Shown piece after piece: positions 36,215 through 45,233 of a stretch of 64,000 bases of DNA (its first letter is position 1; each line of letters starts with the position of its first letter). This DNA comes from Tunicatimonas sp964551335 (GTDB lineage Bacteria; Bacteroidota; Bacteroidia; Cytophagales; Cyclobacteriaceae). The notes beneath the pieces were generated by a model. The model was not told the DNA's origin. It made no database searches and saw only the letters and a program-made list of their open reading frames with translations. The translations under genes and the position numbers were made by a program. The stretch spans positions 108,582-172,581 of the forward strand of contig CAZKCO010000013.1 of NCBI GenBank assembly GCA_964551335.1, in the 5' to 3' direction.

Positions 36215-37936
36215 TTATTCGTATAGTTTTCGATCGGCAATTTTTTTATCAATAAGTTCGGAAGCATCATCCATGCCTTTGGCTTTCATCCATTGTTGCA
36301 CGGCCTGATCTACTTCGCCCAGTTTAAAAAGTATATCTCCGTAATGTTCTACCACTTCGCCACTGCTCGCTCCCTGCTCTAACGCTCGCTCAATATACTT
36401 CCGAGCCTGCTTATACTCTCCTAGCATGTATAAAACCCAACCGTGGGTATCCAGATAATTAGCATTATCCGGATTTAGTTCAAGCAAACGGGTAGAAAGT
36501 TGCTTAGCGTAGGGCAATTTCTCCTGCCGCAATGCCAGAAAATAGCTGTAGTTATTCAGTACGTAGTCGTTGCTCGGATCGACCTTCAGCACTGCTTCGT
36601 AGGCTTCTTCTGACTTTTCGTACTGCTCCAGGCCGTTGTAAACGTCCCCTAAATAGATGTTACAGTACAGTGTCAGTTCCCGGTTATTTGATAGCCGTCG
36701 GGCCTGATCCAGCGAGTAAGCCGCCTCATCGTAATTCTGTAAAGCAGCGTGAGCCGCCCCGTTATAAAAATACACAATCGCCTGATTAGGAAACAGCTCC
36801 AGCGCCTGCTCCGAGTGCTTCACCACACTATCGGTTTCCTGCAGCGTCTGAAACTCAATGGTCAGCATATTTTGCCAAACATCAAAATTAGTCTCATCGT
36901 AGCTGAGCGACTGTAGGTAGTAGTTCCGAGCCAGACGGGCACTGTCAATGGCGTTCAGAAAGTCGCCCTTTAAAATATATGCCTCCGCTTCATCGGGATG
37001 CGACTCTAAAATATTGTCAGTCAGGGTAATTAGTAATTGTTCGGTTTCCGGATCAGGCAGCTCCTGAATATATTTAGCTACTAATTCTAACTTGAGTTTT
37101 AAGTTGAGGTTAGGGTTGGTAAACGCCGCCCCCATATGCTTTTTAGCTTCAGCGTCGTTACCCTGGTTCTGGTATATTTTAGCCAGTAACAGCTCCGCCT
37201 CGGGATTATCGGGAGCTATTTCCAGTAGTTCTTCCAGGTAAGGAATAGCGTCTTTGTCTTTACCATTAGAAATAAAGATTTCGGCTAAAGCAATCACGTA
37301 GTCGCTTTCACCCGGCATAGCTTCAATCAGGCGTTCTCCTTCTTCTATTGCCTTTTCCAGTTCGTTCTGCTGCAAATAAATCCGTTGCTTGGCCACAACT
37401 ACTTCCGGCAACATACCGTACTTCTGCTCAATGCGGTTGTACACTTCAATTGACTGATCAAAATTCTGCTGATACAGATATAAAGCGGCTAGATCGAATA
37501 AGTAATCGTCAGTTTTATCCAGCCGATCAATCATAGTTTCGTATACTTGGGCAGCGGCCTCAAAATTAGACTGCTGGGTAAGAATTTCGGCTTTGGTAAG
37601 ATAGTAGTACTTATTGTCGGGACTTAGTTCAATCGCCTGATTGGCGTGTACCAGTGCATCATCTAATATACCCTGCCGAGACAGGACAGATGCAATTTTG
37701 AAATGAGCAGCATCATTATCCGGGTCACTTTCCAGCGACTTTTCAAACAGTGCTAGGGCTTTCTCGAAGTCTTCCAGAATGTAGTATTTTACCCCTTCGG
37801 TGAAGTAATAGGTAGCTTCCCGCACTTTACGCTCTTCGCGTGAATCTTTATTCTTTTGAGCAACCGTGCTAGATGTCACTAACAATAGAAACGCACAGCC
37901 TAACCAGATACTTCTCAGGAGGTAAAATGTTTTCAT
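36215..37936 (-). CDS. Exported TPR protein
   Basis: 573 aa, with a signal peptide (LLRSIWLGCAFLLLVTSSTV ending AQ). About twelve TPR units follow, such as GVKYYILEDFEKALALFEKS, DDALVHANQAIELSPDNKYY, AIPYLEELLEIAPDNPEAEL and YEKSEEAYEAVLKVDPSNDY, ending near YLDTHGWVLYMLGEYKQARK. It is a scaffold for protein contacts at the cell envelope. Upstream of DUF4292 by 16 bp, it is part of a conserved Bacteroidota gene order. No enzyme domain is seen. Confidence 0.9.
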   Translation of the reverse strand: MKTFYLLRSIWLGCAFLLLVTSSTVAQKNKDSREERKVREATYYFTEGVKYYILEDFEKALALFEKSLESDPDNDAAHFKIASVLSRQGILDDALVHANQAIELSPDNKYYYLTKAEILTQQSNFEAAAQVYETMIDRLDKTDDYLFDLAALYLYQQNFDQSIEVYNRIEQKYGMLPEVVVAKQRIYLQQNELEKAIEEGERLIEAMPGESDYVIALAEIFISNGKDKDAIPYLEELLEIAPDNPEAELLLAKIYQNQGNDAEAKKHMGAAFTNPNLNLKLKLELVAKYIQELPDPETEQLLITLTDNILESHPDEAEAYILKGDFLNAIDSARLARNYYLQSLSYDETNFDVWQNMLTIEFQTLQETDSVVKHSEQALELFPNQAIVYFYNGAAHAALQNYDEAAYSLDQARRLSNNRELTLYCNIYLGDVYNGLEQYEKSEEAYEAVLKVDPSNDYVLNNYSYFLALRQEKLPYAKQLSTRLLELNPDNANYLDTHGWVLYMLGEYKQARKYIERALEQGASSGEVVEHYGDILFKLGEVDQAVQQWMKAKGMDDASELIDKKIADRKLYE

Positions 37937-38082
37937 ACTATCAACTTCTTAGGCTTCTAACGCCTAATTTCCGATCGTTGCTTACCGTAGGGCGAATATA
38001 CAACAGTTACTGGTATCAGTAAATCCATACACGTACTAGCAACGATAATGTTTACTGCGGTAGTACATGCACCAATGCTGAA

Positions 38083-39099
38083 TTAACGCATATTTTCTAC
38101 TACTGAGTTATAATCGCCAATGCTCAGATCAGAAGAGCTTAACTTTAGGGTAACAAAATTTCCGAGCATAGAATTCTCTAGATTGGCGTTGGCTACCACC
38201 GTATTGGTCTGCACAATGCTATTTTGAATGCGTGAGTTGCTCACCTCGGTATTATCTCCGATGGATACGTGAGGGCCAATGACTGAATTTACCAGTTTAA
38301 CGTTCTCCCCCAAATACACCGGGGGAATAATGATTGATTCTTTGGTGCTTACCGACTCGGGCATGTCCAAATCCTGTTGAATGTACTGCAAATACCGCTG
38401 GTTAGTGTGAACGGTAGCATCCTTATTTCCGCAATCAAGCCATTCATCTACCTGCCCGGGCACAAAGCGCACGCCCTTATTCTTCATATTCTCCAGCGCG
38501 TTGGTAATCTGAAATTCGCCGGAATTCATAATGTTATTATCGATCAGGTACTGTAGCTCATTGCGCAGAAACGCCCCATCGCGAAAATAATAAATCCCAA
38601 TGATGGCCAGATCCGAAACGAAAGTGCTGGGTTTCTCTACAAAGTCGACAATCGTGTTTTCGTCATTTACCTGAACGACTCCAAAGGATGATGGATCGGC
38701 TACTTTCTGTACCCATACAATTCCATCCTGTTCAGCATCCAACGTAAAATCGGCCCGAAACAGCGTATCGGCATAAGCGACAATTACATTTCCTTCGAGC
38801 AGCTCCTTGGCACAGTAGAGTGCATGGGCCGTTCCCAAAGCTTCGTCCTGGTAATAGATTTTTCCTGTAGCTCCAATAGAATCCGCAACGTGTCGTAGGC
38901 TTTCTTCTACTTCTTCGCCAAAGCTTCGGCCAATGACAAAGCCAACTTCTTCAATAGGCTGCTTTACAACTTTGGCGATGTCTTCTACCAATCGGTGGAC
39001 AATAGGCTTACCGGCAATAGGAATCAGTGGTTTGGGGATGGTAAGCGTATGCGGACGCATGCGTTTGCCCATGCCCGCCATAGGAACAATAATTCTCAC
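38083..39099 (-). CDS. Sugar-nucleotide transferase with C-terminal left-handed beta-helix
   Basis: 338 aa. The Rossmann-like nucleotidyltransferase domain starts MRIIVPMAGMGKRMRPHTLT, with PKPLIPIAGKPIVHRLVEDI, GNVIVAYADTLFRADFTLDA (metal-binding Asp) and NSGEFQITNALENMKNKGVR. The C-terminal ~90 residues are hexapeptide repeats (KESIIIPPVYLGENVKLVNS, VIGPHVSIGDNTEVSNSRIQ), as in GlmU or glucose-1-phosphate thymidylyltransferases. It would activate a sugar phosphate for surface polysaccharide or cell-wall precursors. The start is GTG 39099. The substrate is not resolved. It precedes the TPR gene. Confidence 0.9.
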   Translation of the reverse strand: MRIIVPMAGMGKRMRPHTLTIPKPLIPIAGKPIVHRLVEDIAKVVKQPIEEVGFVIGRSFGEEVEESLRHVADSIGATGKIYYQDEALGTAHALYCAKELLEGNVIVAYADTLFRADFTLDAEQDGIVWVQKVADPSSFGVVQVNDENTIVDFVEKPSTFVSDLAIIGIYYFRDGAFLRNELQYLIDNNIMNSGEFQITNALENMKNKGVRFVPGQVDEWLDCGNKDATVHTNQRYLQYIQQDLDMPESVSTKESIIIPPVYLGENVKLVNSVIGPHVSIGDNTEVSNSRIQNSIVQTNTVVANANLENSMLGNFVTLKLSSSDLSIGDYNSVVENMR

Positions 39100-39431
39100 T
39101 TTCTTTGTGGTTTTAAATTAGTATATGATTGCAAGCTAATGATTTACAATATGTTACCTGCATACCTCTCGTAAATTCGGTTGAAGGTACTACGCTCTCG
39201 TTAGTTAAAAAAACTGAAATAAAGCATTTTATTACGCTGGATGACAGTTGGTAGTGATAAGCATTACAGTGAGCAGTCATTGATTCAGATTCGACCGTTC
39301 ACGGACTACAGTTGTTAGCCACTGTTCAATGGTTCGATTGCTATTTTTTACTATGGCTAGGAGCGTGGTGCTGGGAGCATAGCGTAGGAACAACCGTATG
39401 GTGGCTCAACTTTTTTACTCTCTGCTCATTG
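39100..39431. other. 332-bp gene-free stretch between dut and the nucleotidyltransferase
   Basis: I see no convincing gene, RNA or long inverted repeat. A plus-strand frame at 39312-39581 runs antisense into dut and is not gene-like. The region likely holds the nucleotidyltransferase promoter and the end of dut; no exact TAnnTTTG was pinned down. Confidence 0.4.
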
Positions 39432-39869
39432 CTAAGTATGCCCTGTGCTTCCGTAGCCGCCCGCACCGCGGGTAGTTTCGCTGAGCGATTCTACTTCCTG
39501 CCAGGTTACCTGTTCGTGTTTGGCCACTACCACCTGGGCGATTCTTTCCCCCGGTTGCACAGTGTAGACCTCGTTCGATAGGTTCACCAGCAACACTTTC
39601 ACCTCGCCCCGGTAATCAGCATCAATGGTTCCGGGACTATTCAGCACGGTGAGGCCGTGCTTGTAGGCCATTCCACTGCGAGGGCGAACCTGGGCTTCGT
39701 ATCCTACGGGCAGCTCGATGAAAAATCCGGTACTAATCAGAGCACGTTCTAGCGACTGTAAGGTAATGGGGGTATCAATAGCGGCATGCACGTCCATACC
39801 TGCCGCGTGTTCGGTTTGGTAGGTCGGTAACGGGTGGCCGGATTGGTTGACAATTTTTACTTCAATCAT
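39432..39869 (-). CDS. dut: dUTP diphosphatase
   Basis: 145-aa trimeric dUTPase, which hydrolyses dUTP to dUMP and pyrophosphate, limiting uracil in DNA and supplying dTMP synthesis. All five motifs are visible: AAGMDVHA (1), RPRSGMAYKHG (2), NSPGTIDADYRGEVKVLLVN (3, with the catalytic Asp in IDADY), GERIAQVVV (4) and TRGAGGYGSTG (5, the P-loop-like tail closing the site). Length is standard. It lies 8 bp after the flippase gene on the same strand. Confidence 0.97.
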   Translation of the reverse strand: MIEVKIVNQSGHPLPTYQTEHAAGMDVHAAIDTPITLQSLERALISTGFFIELPVGYEAQVRPRSGMAYKHGLTVLNSPGTIDADYRGEVKVLLVNLSNEVYTVQPGERIAQVVVAKHEQVTWQEVESLSETTRGAGGYGSTGHT

Positions 39870-39877
39870 AGAATTGG

Positions 39878-41368
39878 TTAGGCATTACTATAGGTGCGTA
39901 AATTTCTTTTTTCCCGGAGGAAAACAACCAGAGCAAACAGCAGCGTTAAACCGATATTCAGGATATTTTCCCACCAGATTGAGGACAAATCTACGCTAAA
40001 TGCCAGATAAATCAAGCCCACTCCGGCTAGCAAGTAGATGAGCGACGGTCCGAAGAAATAAGGAATAGGATAATGTTTTTTACCGAAGTAGTAACACACC
40101 GAAGACATCACTCCGTAGCAGGCAATACTGGCGATAGCACAGCCGAAATACCCCAGTACCGGAATCAATAAAATATTTACTGTTAGCGTAACAATAGCTC
40201 CTACCGCGGCGATAATGGTTCCGAAGTAAGTTCGGTCGGTGAGTTTAAACCACACCGAAAGGTTCACATAAATGCCGTAGAGCAGCTTTCCGAACAGCAG
40301 AAACGGCACAATATACAAAGCATCACGGTATCCTTCTCTACGTAAAAAAATTGTCCCAATAAGTTCTACATTGATACTCACCGCTACTAAAATCAGTATA
40401 CTAAATATTGTAAAGTAATGCATTACCTGCGCAAACAACAAAGGGGCATTTTTATCTTCTGCTCCGGAAAAGAAAAAGGGCTCGCCCGCGTAGCGAAATG
40501 CCTGAATAGCCAGTAACATGAATATACTCATCTTCACACTAGCCCCGTAGGTTCCTAGTGCCTCCTGGGAAGTTTTCCCGGGATAAAAACCCTCCGGTAG
40601 CAGATCAGCAAATAAAATAATATCAATACGTTCGTTCACCATGCCGGCCAACCCCATTAATAAGATTGGAGTAGCGTACACCAGCATTGGCTTTACTAGT
40701 CGTCGATCCAGTACCGGCCGATAGTCGGCTAGCCACTGCCACAAGAAAAACGGAGTGATAATGCTGGCAACTAAATTCGCCAGGAATACAAAGCTGACAC
40801 TAATCTTTTCTCCTTCGTTGGGAAACCAGGTGGATACGTCCAGAAACTTTGGCAGAAGTAGCAGGAAAAATAACTGTAAACCCACCTGCAAAACGATATT
40901 GGCCAGCTTAGTGATGGCAAACCTTCTAGCCTGATTTTCCAGTCGCAAGCGGGCAAACGGAATGGCCACGAAGGCATCCAGCAATAAAATAACAGCTAGC
41001 CAGCGGACAATATGGGCATCCTGAGGATAATCCAGCCACTGGGCGATAGCCGGAGCCTGCCAGAACAACAGTCCCGATACGGTGAAACTGATCAACAGTA
41101 CCCAGCTAAGCGCCGAGGAATATATTTTCGGCTGCTCCGACTGATACTTCTTCTGCGATGCAAAGCGGAAATAAGCCGTTTCCATCCCGAAGGTATATAC
41201 GATATTGAAGAACGCTACGTAAGCGTAGAGATCGGTTAATTTTCCAAACTGAGCAGTAGCAAATATGCTAGTATGAATTGGAACTAAGGCATAATTTAGG
41301 ACTCGCCCTAAAATGGTGCTAGTGCCGTAAAGAGCGGTTTGCCCGGCCAGTTTTTTCAGTGGATTCAT
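39878..41368 (-). CDS. Oligosaccharide flippase (Wzx/MATE-like)
   Basis: This 496-aa inner-membrane protein has 12-14 helices. It opens with LKKLAGQTALYGTSTILGRV and LNYALVPIHTSIFATAQFGK, typical of polysaccharide biosynthesis flippases. Later helices include MSIFMLLAIQAFRYAGEPFF and YIVPFLLFGKLLYGIYVNLS, and the end is RNLRTYSN. It would move lipid-linked sugar units over the membrane. It lies just upstream of dut in the usual Bacteroidota order; no O-antigen polymerase is nearby. The substrate is unknown. Confidence 0.9.
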   Translation of the reverse strand: MNPLKKLAGQTALYGTSTILGRVLNYALVPIHTSIFATAQFGKLTDLYAYVAFFNIVYTFGMETAYFRFASQKKYQSEQPKIYSSALSWVLLISFTVSGLLFWQAPAIAQWLDYPQDAHIVRWLAVILLLDAFVAIPFARLRLENQARRFAITKLANIVLQVGLQLFFLLLLPKFLDVSTWFPNEGEKISVSFVFLANLVASIITPFFLWQWLADYRPVLDRRLVKPMLVYATPILLMGLAGMVNERIDIILFADLLPEGFYPGKTSQEALGTYGASVKMSIFMLLAIQAFRYAGEPFFFSGAEDKNAPLLFAQVMHYFTIFSILILVAVSINVELIGTIFLRREGYRDALYIVPFLLFGKLLYGIYVNLSVWFKLTDRTYFGTIIAAVGAIVTLTVNILLIPVLGYFGCAIASIACYGVMSSVCYYFGKKHYPIPYFFGPSLIYLLAGVGLIYLAFSVDLSSIWWENILNIGLTLLFALVVFLREKRNLRTYSNA

Positions 41369-41443
41369 CCGGTGGTTTTATGAACTGTGCAGGCCGCAAG
41401 GATCGTACCCTATCGCTAACGAGGTAAGGAAACCGCCAAATTG

Positions 41444-42229
41444 TTATTCGCCGGTAAACTTGGGTGAGCGTTTTTCCAGAAAGGCTTGAGTGCCCTCCAC
41501 AAAATCACGCGATTTACAGCAGGCGGCAAAGCTGTTCGCTTCCGTCTGGTAACCGTTTTCTTCAGCCTCGTAAGCCGCATTTACACAGTCTACGATCATG
41601 CCAATGGCGAGCGGAGCCTTAGAAGTTATTTTTTGCAGCAACCGTTCGCAATACTCAACCAAAGCTGTTTTATCTTCTACCAACTGATTCACCAGCCCAA
41701 TCTCGTGAGCCCGTTCCGCCGAAATAGTATCGGCGGTCATCATCATTTCTAATGCGCGTCCCCGGCCGATTAAGTTAGGCAACCGCTGGGTTCCCCCAAA
41801 ACCGGGGATGAGGCCCAGGTTTACTTCCGGTTGCCCAAACACGGCACTGCGGGAAGCAATCCGCATATGGCAGGCCATGGCTAATTCGCAACCGCCACCT
41901 AATGCAAAACCATTTACTGCGGCTATAATGGGTTTATCGCATTTTTCAATAGAAGCAAATACCTCTTGTCCTATCTCAGAAAATTTTCGTCCGTTCACTT
42001 CATTCAAATCAGCCACTTCGCTAATATCTGCTCCGGCGACAAATGCTTTTTCACCCGCTCCAATAATAATTACTGCTTTTATATCACTGTCGTCGTACAC
42101 TTCCTGAATTGCTTCACCGATCTCCTCCAACGTAGCCTTGTTCAGGGCGTTTAGTTTATCTTCCCGGTCAATAGTAAGCGTAAGGATGCCATCTTTGGTA
42201 GTAGTACTGATGTACTTAAAGTTTGCCAT
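41444..42229 (-). CDS. Enoyl-CoA hydratase/isomerase (crotonase family)
   Basis: From ATG 42229, 261 aa. Crotonase features: EDKLNALNKATLEEI, oxyanion-hole part KAVIIIGAGEKAFVAGADIS, second part AAVNGFALGGGCELAMACHM, and FGQPEVNLGLIPGFGGTQRL with the catalytic Glu in GQPE. The end is EKRSPKFTGE, typical of short-chain enoyl-CoA hydratases. It hydrates 2-enoyl-CoA in fatty acid breakdown. The frame stays open to 42436, but the extra 69 residues lack family similarity and include a hairpin region, so ATG 42229 is preferred. The gene stands alone. Confidence 0.92.
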   Translation of the reverse strand: MANFKYISTTTKDGILTLTIDREDKLNALNKATLEEIGEAIQEVYDDSDIKAVIIIGAGEKAFVAGADISEVADLNEVNGRKFSEIGQEVFASIEKCDKPIIAAVNGFALGGGCELAMACHMRIASRSAVFGQPEVNLGLIPGFGGTQRLPNLIGRGRALEMMMTADTISAERAHEIGLVNQLVEDKTALVEYCERLLQKITSKAPLAIGMIVDCVNAAYEAEENGYQTEANSFAACCKSRDFVEGTQAFLEKRSPKFTGE

Positions 42230-42254
42230 AGTTATGTCTTTAAACCTAAACTGC

Positions 42255-42287
42255 ACGTCCACGACCGCAAGAAGCAACCGTGGACGT
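42255..42287. repeat. 9-bp-stem hairpin in the leader of the enoyl-CoA hydratase gene
   Basis: acgtccacg and cgtggacgt pair perfectly around a 15-base loop, 26 bases upstream of the enoyl-CoA hydratase ATG. No T-run follows. It may be an mRNA structure or regulator site. Confidence 0.35.
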
Positions 42288-42473
42288 ACGTTAAAGCTCG
42301 GCTTTCTCGCGAGACTTTCTGAGCGCAAATATAACAGGTGGGGTACTATTCTCAAAAATTTGACCTTATAGTGGCCCACACCATCAGTCCCGTAACAGTT
42401 GGGAAATAAAAAAAACCGGGCAAACATCTCAGACAAAAGCGCGTTAGTTTTCTTTAGTTGGGCTAAACCCTTC

Positions 42474-42481
42474 TAACTTTG
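42474..42481 (+). promoter_or_regulatory. Candidate -7 box (TAACTTTG) for icd
   Basis: TAACTTTG is an exact TAnnTTTG match, 48 bases before the icd ATG. A TTT rather than TTG lies near -33. Confidence 0.5.
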
Positions 42482-42529
42482 CCGCGATCTTCTATTACGA
42501 TTAATTTACCTAAAATATAATTATTTGCT

Positions 42530-43984
42530 ATGTCGGAAAAACGAAAAATCACGGTTGCCCACGGCGACGGAATAGGTCCGGAAATTATGAAGGCCACGCT
42601 GAATATTCTAGAAGCCGCCGGAGCTGCTATTGATCCCGAAGTTATTGAAATTGGCGAAAAGGTATACCATCGTGGGGTTAGTTCCGGCATCGAGTCTTCC
42701 TCCTGGGATTCATTACGAAACACCCAGGTTTTTTTGAAAGCACCCATCACAACCCCGCAGGGCGGCGGCTTTAAGTCGCTGAACGTAACTACCCGCAAAA
42801 CGCTGGGACTGTACGCTAATGTGCGCCCCTGCCGCTCCTATAGTCCCTTTGTGGCTACTCGCCACGATACTATCGACATGGTGATTGTCCGGGAAAATGA
42901 AGAAGATTTGTACGCAGGCATTGAGCACCAGCAAACCGAAGAAGTGGTGCAATGCCTGAAGTTAGTGAGCCGCCCTGGGTGCGAAAAAATTATTCGCTAC
43001 GCGTTTGAATACGCTAAAGCTTACAACCGTGAGAAGGTAACCTGCTTCACTAAAGATAATATCATGAAGCTGACCGACGGTTTGTTTCACCGCACTTTCG
43101 ATGAGATTGGTGAGGAGTATCCTGACATTGAAAAGGAACATATGATTATTGACATCGGCTCGGCTATTCTGGCTGATAAACCCGAAACGCTGGATGTAGT
43201 GGTTACGCTGAATCTGTACGGAGATATTATCTCCGATATTGCAGCTCAAATTGCCGGTTCGGTAGGTTTGGGTGGATCGGCTAATATTGGCGAGAGTTGC
43301 GCTATGTTTGAAGCCATCCACGGTTCGGCCCCCACCATTGCCGGAAAAGACGTAGCCAATCCCTCGGGTCTGATTAATGCGGCCATTATGATGCTGGTAC
43401 ATATTGGCCAACCCAATGTAGCTACTCAGATTAATAACGCCTGGCTGTATACCTTGGAATCAGGAATCCATACTGCCGATATTTACCGGATCGGACTGAG
43501 TAAAGAATTGGTAGGAACGCAGGCCTTTGCTGAAGCTATTATTAGCAATCTGGGTAAAAAGCCCAAACGATTGACTCCGGCCGATTACCATCAGGTTCAA
43601 GGTAAAAAGTTACACTACAGCACTCCACCCAACCCGGATCGGCAGAAAGACTTGGTAGGTGTGGATGTATTTATTGACTGGAACGAGAGCAATCGTGACC
43701 CTGATGTGATTGGTGATGGGCTGTCGGCGATTAGCGGCGACGATTTTACCCTACGAGTGATTACTAACCGGGGGGTAAAGGTTTACCCCGATGGATTACC
43801 CGAAACATTTTGTACTGACCACTGGCGGTGCCGCTTTGTGGCCGAAGAAGGTAAAACGGTTACTCACCAGCAAATTATTAGTTTACTAAACCGGTTGGAT
43901 GAAAACAACTTCGACTTTATTAAGACCGAGCAACTGTACAATATTGACGGCAAACGGGCCTACTCCTTAGCTCAAGGACAGTAG
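42530..43984 (+). CDS. icd: Isocitrate dehydrogenase (NADP-type, ~480-aa class)
   Basis: This 484-aa enzyme oxidises isocitrate to 2-oxoglutarate in the TCA cycle. Key parts: TVAHGDGIGPEIMKATLNIL, FLKAPITTPQGGGFKSLNVT, YANVRPCRSY, VIVRENEEDLYAGIEH, IIDIGSAILADKPETLDVVV, LNLYGDIISDIAAQIAGSVG and FEAIHGSAPTIAGKDVANPS. A C-terminal extension of ~140 residues (DVFIDWNESNRDPDVIGDGL) matches the longer Thermus/Rickettsia-type enzyme, unlike the 416-aa E. coli form. It has its own promoter and ends in a spacer with a long inverted repeat before the convergent DUF5606 gene. Cofactor choice was not read from residues. Confidence 0.92.
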   Translation: MSEKRKITVAHGDGIGPEIMKATLNILEAAGAAIDPEVIEIGEKVYHRGVSSGIESSSWDSLRNTQVFLKAPITTPQGGGFKSLNVTTRKTLGLYANVRPCRSYSPFVATRHDTIDMVIVRENEEDLYAGIEHQQTEEVVQCLKLVSRPGCEKIIRYAFEYAKAYNREKVTCFTKDNIMKLTDGLFHRTFDEIGEEYPDIEKEHMIIDIGSAILADKPETLDVVVTLNLYGDIISDIAAQIAGSVGLGGSANIGESCAMFEAIHGSAPTIAGKDVANPSGLINAAIMMLVHIGQPNVATQINNAWLYTLESGIHTADIYRIGLSKELVGTQAFAEAIISNLGKKPKRLTPADYHQVQGKKLHYSTPPNPDRQKDLVGVDVFIDWNESNRDPDVIGDGLSAISGDDFTLRVITNRGVKVYPDGLPETFCTDHWRCRFVAEEGKTVTHQQIISLLNRLDENNFDFIKTEQLYNIDGKRAYSLAQGQ

Positions 43985-43994
43985 TTCAGATAGT

Positions 43995-44047
43995 GAGTAA
44001 TGATTGGTGATTAATGACTGATATGCATTAATCATTAATCATTACTC
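43995..44047. repeat. Imperfect 22-bp-arm inverted repeat between icd and DUF5606
   Basis: Left arm 43995-44017 begins gagtaatgattggtgattaa; right arm 44026-44047 ends taatcattaatcattactc. The arms pair except at two adjacent bases. The motif cattactcat recurs just beyond. Lying between convergent stops, it may act as a two-way terminator. Confidence 0.5.
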
Positions 44048-44055
44048 ATCAGTCA

Positions 44056-44544
44056 TTACTCATTTTCATCAGTTTCTTCTTCTGTAGCATCGGCTGATAC
44101 TGTAGCTTCCGGCTTCTCCGTATCATCAGTGGAATCTTTCTCATCTTCTTGAGGACTCAGCACCTCCGGGGCTTGTTCTAATAAGATAGTGTACCAGTTG
44201 ACTAGCTTTTTCATATCCGAAACGTACACCCGGCTCTCATCGTAATCAGGTACTATGTGCTTAACAAAAGCTTTCAATTCTTCACCATCAGAGGTATCTA
44301 CTCCGGGATCATCGCCAAACTCTTCAAAGATTTTCTGAAATACTTCTTCCAAAGGAACGGCTCCTTCTCCACTGGTGGTGTATATAGATACTTCCTTCAG
44401 TACCGAAACTCGTTGGTTGATGTTTACCATCATCCGCTTCTTCTGGTCGTCTAGCGTTTCTACAATCATACCCGAACGAGACGGTTTTAGCACGTGAAAT
44501 AGTCCTCCCTTGCCGGCAATGGACGCAATTTCGCTTAAATCCAT
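44056..44544 (-). CDS. DUF5606 family protein
   Basis: 162 aa. The N-terminal ~60 residues match the Bacteroidota family (MDLSEIASIAGKGGLFHVLK, GMIVETLDDQKKRMMVNINQ, RVSVLKEVSIYTTSGEGAVP). The middle is helical (VDTSDGEELKAFVKHIVPDY, SDMKKLVNWYTILLEQAPEV). The tail is a low-complexity Glu/Thr/Asp run (TEKPEATVSADATEEETDEN). It has no signal peptide, so it is cytoplasmic. The function is unknown. It lies 87 bp upstream of the next gene's convergent region and is a single-gene unit or leads into engB on the same strand. Confidence 0.87.
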   Translation of the reverse strand: MDLSEIASIAGKGGLFHVLKPSRSGMIVETLDDQKKRMMVNINQRVSVLKEVSIYTTSGEGAVPLEEVFQKIFEEFGDDPGVDTSDGEELKAFVKHIVPDYDESRVYVSDMKKLVNWYTILLEQAPEVLSPQEDEKDSTDDTEKPEATVSADATEEETDENE

Positions 44545-44631
44545 AATAATAAATGGTTTTTATGACGTAACTCTATGGTAACGGTTGTACCGTTGCTCTG
44601 TTGTAAAATTGAGGGCGAATATAGAAAAAAG

Positions 44632-45231
44632 CTACTGAGTAGTGGTTAGTAGTTCGTCCAGGTACGCTAAAATTTCTTCCCGACCGGTTCGGGCCACTGA
44701 TGAACTGATCAACATTGGAGGCAGTTCGGCCCAGGTTTCGCGCATGGCAGCCTCAAAAGCTCGAATAGACTTTCGTGTCTTTTTTTCGTTCTGTTTATCG
44801 GCCTTGGTAAAAATAATCGTAAAGGGAATACCCTGCTGCCCCAACCAGTCAACAAACGCCAGATCAATATTCTGCGGCGGAATACGGGAGTCAATAAGCA
44901 CGAAAAGGCTGACTAGCTGAGCGCGGTTCAGCAGATAGCTTTCAATCATCTTGCCCCAATCGTCGCGGGTAGTTTTACTCACTTTGGCGTAACCGTAACC
45001 CGGTAAATCCACCAGGTGCCACTGTTGGTTAATCAGAAAATGATTGATAGTTTGGGTTTTGCCGGGAGTGTTGGAAGTTTTCGCTAGCTTTCGTCGCCCG
45101 GTGAGCATATTGATGAGGGAAGACTTGCCCACATTGGAGCGGCCAATGAACGCAAACTCAGGTAATGATCCGGTTGGGCACTGATCAAGCTCCGCGCTAC
45201 TCTTCACAAACTCTGACTGCTTAATCTCCAT
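44632..45231 (-). CDS. engB: Ribosome-biogenesis GTPase EngB/YsxC/YihA
   Basis: 199-aa essential GTPase for large-subunit assembly. G1 GRSNVGKSSLINML, G2 TPGKTQTINHFLIN, G3 DLPGYGYAKVSK, G4 FTKADK and a G5-like ISSSVARTGREEIL are all present and in order. The N-terminus SEFVKSSAELDQCPTGSLPE and length are typical. It lies 2 bp after the lipoprotein gene on the same strand, so the two are probably co-transcribed. Confidence 0.96.
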   Translation of the reverse strand: MEIKQSEFVKSSAELDQCPTGSLPEFAFIGRSNVGKSSLINMLTGRRKLAKTSNTPGKTQTINHFLINQQWHLVDLPGYGYAKVSKTTRDDWGKMIESYLLNRAQLVSLFVLIDSRIPPQNIDLAFVDWLGQQGIPFTIIFTKADKQNEKKTRKSIRAFEAAMRETWAELPPMLISSSVARTGREEILAYLDELLTTTQ

Positions 45232-45233
45232 TG

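Noticed and set aside
39312..39581. 89-codon frame in the dut upstream gap
   Set aside because: It extends antisense into dut, contains no recognised motif and has an odd composition rich in Trp and Cys.
42230..42436. 69-residue N-terminal extension of enoyl-CoA hydratase
   Set aside because: No family match and it covers a hairpin leader; ATG 42229 gives the normal crotonase length.
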